Origin: Propionigenium maris DSM 9537
GTDB lineage: Bacteria > Fusobacteriota > Fusobacteriia > Fusobacteriales > Fusobacteriaceae
Reading direction: 5' to 3'
Length of the DNA stretch: 64,000 bases
Assembly: GCF_027925155.1 (NCBI RefSeq)
Contig: NZ_BSDY01000004.1
Span: 186,001-250,000, forward strand
Under the pieces are notes generated by a model. It worked only from the letters and a program-made list of their open reading frames with translations. It made no database searches and was not told the origin of the DNA. This document shows, piece by piece, positions 58,620 to 64,000 of this stretch (the stretch's first letter is position 1; the number at the start of each line of letters is the position of its first letter). Both the position numbers and the translations under genes were made by a program.

Positions 58620-59721
58620 CTACATCTTCTTCCATCTGAGATATCCGGTTATAAATGAATCCAGGTCTCCGTCCATTACAGCCTTTACATTACCAGATTC
58701 CACAGAGGTTCTGTGGTCCTTTACCATGGTGTAGGGCTGGAATACATAGGATCTTATCTGACTTCCCCATCCTATCTCATTTTGCTCACCCTGAAGCTTC
58801 TTCATCTCCTCTTCCTTCCTCTTCATCTCGATCTCCAGAAGTTTTGATTTTAGGAGCTTCATCGCTGTTTCTCTGTTTTTAAGCTGGGATCTCTCCTTCT
58901 GACATGTGACCACCACTCCGCTTGGCAGGTGGGTAATCCTCACCGCTGAGTCTGTGGTATTTACGTGCTGTCCTCCGGCTCCGCTGGCTCTGTAAGTATC
59001 TATCTTCAGATCCCCTGCATTTATCTCTATATCTGTGGATTCATCCACCTCTGGCATGACATCTATAGATGCAAAGGAGGTGTGTCTCTTCTTGGCTGCA
59101 TCAAAGGGGGATATCCTTACAAGTCTGTGGACTCCCTTCTCACTCTTGAGGTAACCATAGGCCCTCATCCCCTCTACTGCAAAGGTTACAGACTTAACTC
59201 CCACCATATCTCCTGGCATAAAGTCAAGCTCGGTAATCTTATACTTCTTCTCATTACACCATCTGGAGTACATTCTGTAGAGCATCTCTGCCCAGTCGCA
59301 GGATTCAGTTCCTCCAGCTCCAGCATGGATGGTAACTATAGCACTGTTGGAGTCATACTCACCGTCTAGAAGAAGCTTTGTATCATAGGCCTCTATGGAG
59401 CTTCCCAGAACCTTTATCTTCTCCTCCAGCTCCCCGGCAAACTCCTCCTCGCCGCTCTCAACGAAATCGATGAGTACCTCTACCTCGTCTGAATACTCCT
59501 GGAGTCCCTGAAACTCTCCCACTATCTCCTTGAGAGAGTTCATCTCCTTTATCACCTTTTCACTGGATCTCTTGTCGTTCCAAAACCCCTCGGCCATGGT
59601 CTTGTCCTCTAGGGATTTTATCTTCTCCCCTTTGCCTTCAAGGTCAAAGAGACCCCCTTATATCATCTAATTTTTCCAAGTAGTCACTATACTCTCTCTT
59701 TATGTCTAGTATGTCCACCAT
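58620..59721 (-). CDS. prfB: Peptide chain release factor 2 (programmed +1 frameshift)
   Basis: The gene starts at ATG 59721 (AAGGAGGAAG site), reads 25 codons (MVDILDIKREYSDYLEKLDD...), then shifts +1 at CTT-TGA to continue DLEGKGEKIKSLEDKTMAEGFWN. The joined product is about 366 residues, normal for RF2. It has the tripeptide SPF in RISPFDA that reads UGA/UAA and the catalytic GAGGQHVN. Its first 35 bases overlap the end of the upstream gene. The internal ATG at 59597 is not the true start. Confidence 0.93.
59643..59658 (-). promoter_or_regulatory. RF2 autoregulatory frameshift site
   Basis: An internal Shine-Dalgarno AGGGGG is followed by TCT-CTT-TGA-C, with in-frame stop TGA at 59644-59646. 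This is the standard prfB element: low RF2 lets the ribosome slip to the +1 frame. Confidence 0.93.
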
Positions 59722-60760
59722 CTTCCTCCTTAAATTCAAAAAGAGTCTTTAATCTGTCTAAAAACCCCTCCCTTTCCTCAGCTGCCACACCTTCAAGTTT
59801 TTTTATATATTTCAGGTTCTGGGATATAAATATCCACCTTCCCTCTATAAAGATATACTTCTTCCTCTCAAAGAATGGAATCTCCAAAAAATCCACTCCC
59901 TCTTCCACGCCTCTCACAAGGCCTATCCTCTTGAGCACCCCTTCATTGTAAAGGTTTACCACCTCATCCACTGTCATAGGATCAAGGGATTTTATTACTA
60001 TTCCCTCATCCAGGCTGAACACTCCGTTCACCCTGCCCTCAAGGAGTTTTTCAAGCCTTGCCGGATTCAGATCTATCTCAGGAACAGATCTCATCATGGT
60101 CTGGGCCATCTCCTGGTAGTCCACTACCACCCTTACATCTCCCAGCCTGCTGTCCCTTCTTACATCCTCATCTATACTGAAGCTTTTAAAGTAAAGCCTC
60201 GTACTTCCTCCGTCTTCAGATGCTTCAAGGAAGGAGGAACCGTATATGGTCTTCTTCTCCTCATATACTATCTGCCTGTTGCTGTACTGGCTTCCCTCTT
60301 CAAAGTAGCCCTTCAGCTCAGCCTTCAGGGCATCTATATTCTCTATTCCAAAGTAAGCCCCTTCCAGGCTGTTGGAAAGGTATATCCTCTCATCGCTGTA
60401 GATAATAGCTATCTCATTGTAGTTGGGTCTGTACTTCACCCTGTAGCTTCTTCCGCCTATCTCAAAGGTGTCATCTATAAAACCGCTGCTCTTCAGGATC
60501 AGCCCCTCAAAATCTCCCTCTATCTCCAGAAAGAATTTCTCCTTGGACCTTCCCTCATAGAAGTAGGGACTCTTTATAAGGTTGCCCACATCTATCCCCG
60601 CTCCGTCCAGGTATTCATAGACCTCATCGATGGTGTCCTCTGTGAGCCAGGATCTGAGTTTCTTCCCCTGTCTCAGCAGTCTCCTCTCACCCTGCTTCCC
60701 ATAGGAAATAAAAGAAAGTAACAGGTAGATTATCAGTGTAAAAGTTCCTACTTTCCTCAA
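59687..60760 (-). CDS. Unrecognised secreted or anchored protein, 357 aa
   Basis: I do not recognise it. It has an N-terminal signal or anchor (VGTFTLIIYLLLSFISYG) and a mixed alpha/beta body with no cysteine. It is conserved-looking rather than repetitive, with repeated acidic segments and a final helical region (EEREGFLDRLKTLFEFKEEDG). It ends 35 bases inside prfB, so both genes use overlapping frames, and translation of prfB is probably coupled to it. Function unknown. Confidence 0.7.
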   Translation of the reverse strand: MRKVGTFTLIIYLLLSFISYGKQGERRLLRQGKKLRSWLTEDTIDEVYEYLDGAGIDVGNLIKSPYFYEGRSKEKFFLEIEGDFEGLILKSSGFIDDTFEIGGRSYRVKYRPNYNEIAIIYSDERIYLSNSLEGAYFGIENIDALKAELKGYFEEGSQYSNRQIVYEEKKTIYGSSFLEASEDGGSTRLYFKSFSIDEDVRRDSRLGDVRVVVDYQEMAQTMMRSVPEIDLNPARLEKLLEGRVNGVFSLDEGIVIKSLDPMTVDEVVNLYNEGVLKRIGLVRGVEEGVDFLEIPFFERKKYIFIEGRWIFISQNLKYIKKLEGVAAEEREGFLDRLKTLFEFKEEDGGHTRHKERV

Positions 60761-60838
60761 AATATCAATCCTCCCAGGGAAATTTATGCAAAGAGTATTA
60801 TACCATATGCCTCTGTTTTTTTCAATAATGGTAGGGGC

Positions 60839-61309
60839 TTAAAAACCCTCCTCCTCAAGGATTCTTGGAAGATCCTCCTCCTCTACCCTGTGATACCCTG
60901 TGTCATCCACATAGATATTCGGACCTATTGCGCACTTTCCAAAACACCTCTGGGTTCCCAGGGAAAATCTTCCATCCTCAGTGGTCTCATCCACCTCTAT
61001 TCCCATGAGCTCCTCCATCCTCTTGAGAAGCTTGGCACTTCCCCTTCCGCTGCAGCCCATTCCTACACAGACCTTTACCACCTTGGGTCCGGTCCTCTCC
61101 AGGGTCTCCTTAAACTTAGGATAGAAATCTATAGTCCCCTTGATGGTAAATGGAAATAGTCCCGTTTTTTCAGCTATAAACGCCTGAACCTCCTTGGGAA
61201 TATATCCGATCTCCTCCATTACAAACTCAAGGATCTTCTTGTCATCTTTCTTATCTGTAAGTCCCTCTATATACTCTTCCAGTCTCTTATAAAACTTCTG
61301 ATCAATCAT
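60839..61309 (-). CDS. NuoE-like [2Fe-2S] thioredoxin-fold subunit
   Basis: The 156-residue protein has a helical front (LEFVMEEIGYIPKEVQAFIAEKTGLFPFTIKGTIDFYPKF) and a thioredoxin-like ferredoxin domain. The four cluster ligands are in CVGMGCSGRG and CFGKCAIGP. This is the NuoE/HydC-type electron carrier of NADH dehydrogenase and bifurcating hydrogenase. The partner NuoF/HydB is not adjacent in the window, so here it stands alone. Confidence 0.88.
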   Translation of the reverse strand: MIDQKFYKRLEEYIEGLTDKKDDKKILEFVMEEIGYIPKEVQAFIAEKTGLFPFTIKGTIDFYPKFKETLERTGPKVVKVCVGMGCSGRGSAKLLKRMEELMGIEVDETTEDGRFSLGTQRCFGKCAIGPNIYVDDTGYHRVEEEDLPRILEEEGF

Positions 61310-61333
61310 AGGTTCCTCCTTACTGTTAGCCTC

Positions 61334-61699
61334 CTACCTCTCCAGAAGAAGTGCCACTGCAGTGGCGTAATCTCTGGAGTGAGATATGGACAGCTCTACT
61401 CTGTAGTTTACATATTTTTCAGCCAGAGGTCCTTTCAGGGTCACCTCAGGCTTCCCCAGCTCATTGCTGAGTATCTCTATATCTGTAAGCTTAAACCCCC
61501 TTACCCCGGTACCAAAGGCTTTGGCTACCGCTTCCTTGGCTGCAAAACGTCCTGCATAGCTGGGATAGGGATTACTCTTCTCCGCTACAGCCTCTATCTC
61601 CCCAGGTGTAAAGACCCTGTCCCTGAACCTGGAGTTTCTCTCTATTGCCCGCTGTATCCTATCTATCTCTACAATATCATTTCCTATTCCTCTGAACAT
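61334..61699 (-). CDS. acpS: Holo-[acyl-carrier-protein] synthase
   Basis: The 121-residue enzyme transfers phosphopantetheine from CoA to acyl carrier protein. It has GIGNDIVEIDRI with the metal-binding Asp, FAAKEAVAKAFGTG with the catalytic Glu-Lys, and SISHSRDYATAVALL near the end. Normal length. It is 24 bases upstream of the NuoE-like gene. Confidence 0.95.
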   Translation of the reverse strand: MFRGIGNDIVEIDRIQRAIERNSRFRDRVFTPGEIEAVAEKSNPYPSYAGRFAAKEAVAKAFGTGVRGFKLTDIEILSNELGKPEVTLKGPLAEKYVNYRVELSISHSRDYATAVALLLER

Positions 61700-61754
61700 A
61701 GTCCATTCCTTTTATTCTATAATTTTTTACTCGGTACCTCTGGAGTCTAAAATC

Positions 61755-62582
61755 CTACTTGAACCTCTTAACAAAGACGTCTATATTCACATCTATGGTT
61801 ACATCCAGCTCCTCTAAGGCAGCAAGCCTCTCCACTCCCTCCTTGGGAGTTCTCCACTTATACGGGGTCATATCAAAGAGACTCATAATGTCCTTACTCC
61901 CCTCTACAAGGGTTCTGTACTTTACATTTTTCGTCTCCTTTAGCTGAAACTCCTCTGCTAGGTCCACTTCAGGTCTGTAGTACTCCATCCTCACCTCATC
62001 GTAGAGGACCTTTTTCATATCCAGGAGGTGGTCCTCCCCTGTGGATACCACTACTAGTATACCATCATCCTTCAGTACCCTGCTGTACTCCTCCTCTGCC
62101 AGCCTGGAGAACATACATACCACAGCATCCAGGCTTCCAGCTGACATAGGCAGGTCAGCTGCACTTCCCACAGCCCAGAAGATATCCTTATAGGATCTGC
62201 TGGCAAAAAGTACCGCCTCCTTTGAGATATCTATCCCGTAGATGTTACTCTTCTTCCCCATATCCTCAAGGTGGTTTTTCAGGTGCTTTGTATAGTATCC
62301 CTCTCCGCACCCTATATCCAGGATCTCTGGTTTCTCAGATCCCAGGTGTCTTCCTGTAACCTCATTTACCTCTTCTGAGATCTTTTTGTAGTAATCCTTC
62401 TCCAGGAAATCCCTCCTGCTCTGGATCATCTCCTTATCATCCCCTGAGTTCTTCTTGTTGGAGATGTGCAGGTTCACATACCCCTGCTTTGCCATATCAA
62501 AGGAGTGGTTTTTAGGGCACCTGTAGGTTCTCCCCTCTCTCTCTAAACTTCCCTTACAGATGGGACATATTAAGATACTCAT
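61755..62582 (-). CDS. rlmA: 23S rRNA (guanine)-N1-methyltransferase RlmA type
   Basis: The 275-residue protein has an N-terminal zinc site (CPICKGSLEREGRTYRCPKNHSFDMAKQGYVNL) and a SAM-dependent methyltransferase fold with EILDIGCGEGYYTKHL. This is the RlmA(I/II) pattern that methylates G745 or G748 in 23S rRNA. It shares a junction with tatD at 62582/62583. Confidence 0.9.
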   Translation of the reverse strand: MSILICPICKGSLEREGRTYRCPKNHSFDMAKQGYVNLHISNKKNSGDDKEMIQSRRDFLEKDYYKKISEEVNEVTGRHLGSEKPEILDIGCGEGYYTKHLKNHLEDMGKKSNIYGIDISKEAVLFASRSYKDIFWAVGSAADLPMSAGSLDAVVCMFSRLAEEEYSRVLKDDGILVVVSTGEDHLLDMKKVLYDEVRMEYYRPEVDLAEEFQLKETKNVKYRTLVEGSKDIMSLFDMTPYKWRTPKEGVERLAALEELDVTIDVNIDVFVKRFK

Positions 62583-63344
62583 CTACTTCACCATCCCATA
62601 AGCTTTTTTAGTATTTTCATTGGTGATCCTCACAACTTCCTCATAGGAGATTCCCTTTACCTCTGCTATCCTCTGGGCTATATACTCCACATACACAGGC
62701 TCATTTCTCTTTCCCCTATATGGTTCCGGTGTAAGGTATGGACAGTCCGTCTCTATAACTATCCTGTCCATTGGCAGCTTCTCCACAGTTTCCTTGAGCT
62801 TCTTAGAGTTTTTAAAGGTAAGGACTCCCCCCACTCCAAAGTAGTAGTTGTCCATTATCTCAGCTGCACTCTCATAGGATCCTGGGTAGCAGTGAACTAT
62901 CCCCCTTACATCTGGGTACTCCTTCAGTATATCCAGGGTGTCCCTTGTGGCCTCCCTTGTATGGATAACAACGGGCTTCCCTACCCTTCTGGCCATCTCC
63001 ATCTGTTTTCTGAAGATCTCCTGCTGCTTCTCCTTGGGGTCGGTCATCCAGTGGTAGTCCAGACCTACCTCTCCCACAGCCAGCACCTTGGGATGCTTGG
63101 CCAGGGCTTCCAGCTCTGCCTCCACCTCATCGCTGTAGATACCTATATCTGTCGGGTGTACCCCCACCACTGCATAGATGTAGTCGTGGCTCTCAGCCAG
63201 CTCCACACTTCTCTTGGAGCTTTCCAGGTCGTATCCTATATTTACTGCAAACTCTAACCTCTCCTCTATTCTCGCCAGTACCTCATCTCTATCACTATCA
63301 AATCTTTCATTGTCCAGATGACAATGGGAATCTATTAATTTCAT
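62583..63344 (-). CDS. tatD: TatD-family metal-dependent hydrolase
   Basis: The 253-residue TIM-barrel nuclease starts MKLIDSHCHLDNERFD with the metal-binding HxH. Other ligands are Glu in VGEVGLDYHW, His in VIHTREA, His in GIVHCYPGS and Asp in IETDCPYL. Members process DNA or D-aminoacyl substrates. It is cotranscribed with rlmA. Confidence 0.95.
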   Translation of the reverse strand: MKLIDSHCHLDNERFDSDRDEVLARIEERLEFAVNIGYDLESSKRSVELAESHDYIYAVVGVHPTDIGIYSDEVEAELEALAKHPKVLAVGEVGLDYHWMTDPKEKQQEIFRKQMEMARRVGKPVVIHTREATRDTLDILKEYPDVRGIVHCYPGSYESAAEIMDNYYFGVGGVLTFKNSKKLKETVEKLPMDRIVIETDCPYLTPEPYRGKRNEPVYVEYIAQRIAEVKGISYEEVVRITNENTKKAYGMVK

Positions 63345-63437
63345 CTCTTCACTTCACCACCATATTAATTATTAACTAAGTAAAATTATACTACACTCCC
63401 CCGCCTTTATAAAGTAAAGTTTAAAAACTCTTTTATC

Positions 63438-64000
63438 CTACCTGCTCCTCCTCTCCTCCCTGCAGAGCTTAAGGTAGACTCCTCTCACATAGGCCACCGC
63501 CACTATGGCAGCACTCCAGTTCACTGCAAATATCCCCCACCAGATGCCGTAGATACTTCCCACCATTGCAATAAGGGCTGGAAAGAGGATCACAGGCATG
63601 GCAAACTGCCTGTATATACCTATGACTATGGGGAACTTTGGTCTCTTGAGTCCCTGGAGAACCGATACAGATATATTCAGGAGCACATAGGAGTTGAACA
63701 CCAGGGTCTCCACCCTGAAGTAGGATATTCCATAGTGGATGACCTCCATATCCCTGGTGAAGATGTAGAAGAGGTACCTGGAGAGGGGGAGGATTACAAA
63801 CATGGCTGTGGTCATTATAATTAGGCCGTACTTCATGGTCTTCCTGTAGGTCTCCTCCACACGGTCCAGCCTTCCCGCACCGTAGTTTTGCCCTGTTATG
63901 CTGAGGGCCGCTATATTCAGTCCTATGGCAGGAAGGAGAGCCAGCTGCTCTATCCTCATGGCCACTCCGAAGGCAGCTACCGCCTTGGAGCCTCCCACTC
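63438..64000 (-). CDS. MATE-family efflux transporter, C-terminal part
   Basis: The reading frame runs into the right edge of the window. The 186 visible residues hold about five spans: VAAFGVAMRIEQLALLPAIGLNIAALSITGQNYGAGR is the typical repeat end of MATE family proteins, followed by RVEETYRKTMKYGLIIMTTAMFVILPLSRYLFYIFT. MATE proteins export drugs or metabolites by Na+ or H+ antiport. The missing N-terminal half prevents subfamily assignment. Confidence 0.9.
   Translation of the reverse strand, partial: VGGSKAVAAFGVAMRIEQLALLPAIGLNIAALSITGQNYGAGRLDRVEETYRKTMKYGLIIMTTAMFVILPLSRYLFYIFTRDMEVIHYGISYFRVETLVFNSYVLLNISVSVLQGLKRPKFPIVIGIYRQFAMPVILFPALIAMVGSIYGIWWGIFAVNWSAAIVAVAYVRGVYLKLCREERRSR

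Noticed and set aside
59597-59721. prfB starting at the internal ATG 59597
   Set aside because: The upstream ATG with strong ribosome binding site, 25 codons and the CTT-TGA-C slippery site fit the programmed frameshift of RF2.

Overview
The window looks like chromosomal DNA of an anaerobic, non-spore-forming bacterium of the phylum Fusobacteriota, perhaps close to Propionigenium or Ilyobacter. This rests on gene content and protein style, and no database search was possible. Supporting content is lipoproteins and surface-repeat proteins, feoAB with flavodoxin and clostridial-type ferredoxins, carbon monoxide dehydrogenase, a group B-like [FeFe] hydrogenase, SepF, and many strong hairpin-plus-T terminators. 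Most genes lie on the minus strand. No rRNA, tRNA, CRISPR array, transposase or phage gene was recognised.

Layout. 1-6.1 kb: start of a cold-shock gene, yebC, a multi-helix MscS-like channel, a UDG-like protein, a YycJ-type hydrolase, a self-cleaving (S24) repressor and a VOC protein. 6.1-9.5 kb: a cupin/double-BFD protein facing a MarR gene, an orphan AT-rich gene and a second MarR. 9.5-19.6 kb: an arginine-linked operon (ABC importer, YjiH, M20 hydrolase, opine dehydrogenase, argH, argG, argF remnant, a second binding protein). It is preceded and interrupted by two arginine-codon-rich leader peptides, each followed by an intrinsic terminator. 19.7-23.4 kb: two surface-repeat paralogues interleaved with three mosaic lipoproteins, then a sirtuin. 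23.4-29.7 kb: dispersed repeats, two tandem ferredoxins, and an iron locus (feoA-like, feoA, feoB, Cys-rich peptide, flavodoxin, DUF2325, DUF2023). 29.8-37.9 kb: Xaa-Pro peptidase, small orphans, two overlapping TtcA-like genes, a winged-helix Cys protein, hydrogenase, hydrolase. 38-43 kb: ThiI-like protein, Gate-domain protein, sepF, yggS, hemW. 43-48 kb: an AT-rich segment with Crp/Fnr and GGDEF genes, then an adenine riboswitch and adenine deaminase. 48-52.4 kb: CODH module with an Rrf2 regulator. 52.6-64 kb: phosphohexomutase, PutP, gltX, prfB with its +1 frameshift site, NuoE-like protein, acpS, rlmA, tatD and a MATE transporter cut by the window end.

Strongest regulatory signals: (i) two arginine attenuators in one gene cluster, which would tie transport and argG/argH expression to arginyl-tRNA charging; (ii) an ON-type adenine riboswitch whose terminator reuses the P1 3' strand; (iii) a perfect 22-bp palindrome filling the spacer of the cupin/BFD promoter opposite a probably leaderless marR; (iv) matching operator-like motifs upstream of both cooS and its Rrf2 gene.

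A family of roughly 160-200-bp intergenic repeats has at least seven type A and two type B copies. Their stems change sequence between copies but stay paired, which points to a structured RNA or a hairpin-dependent mobile element. This and the arginine attenuators are the least expected features here.
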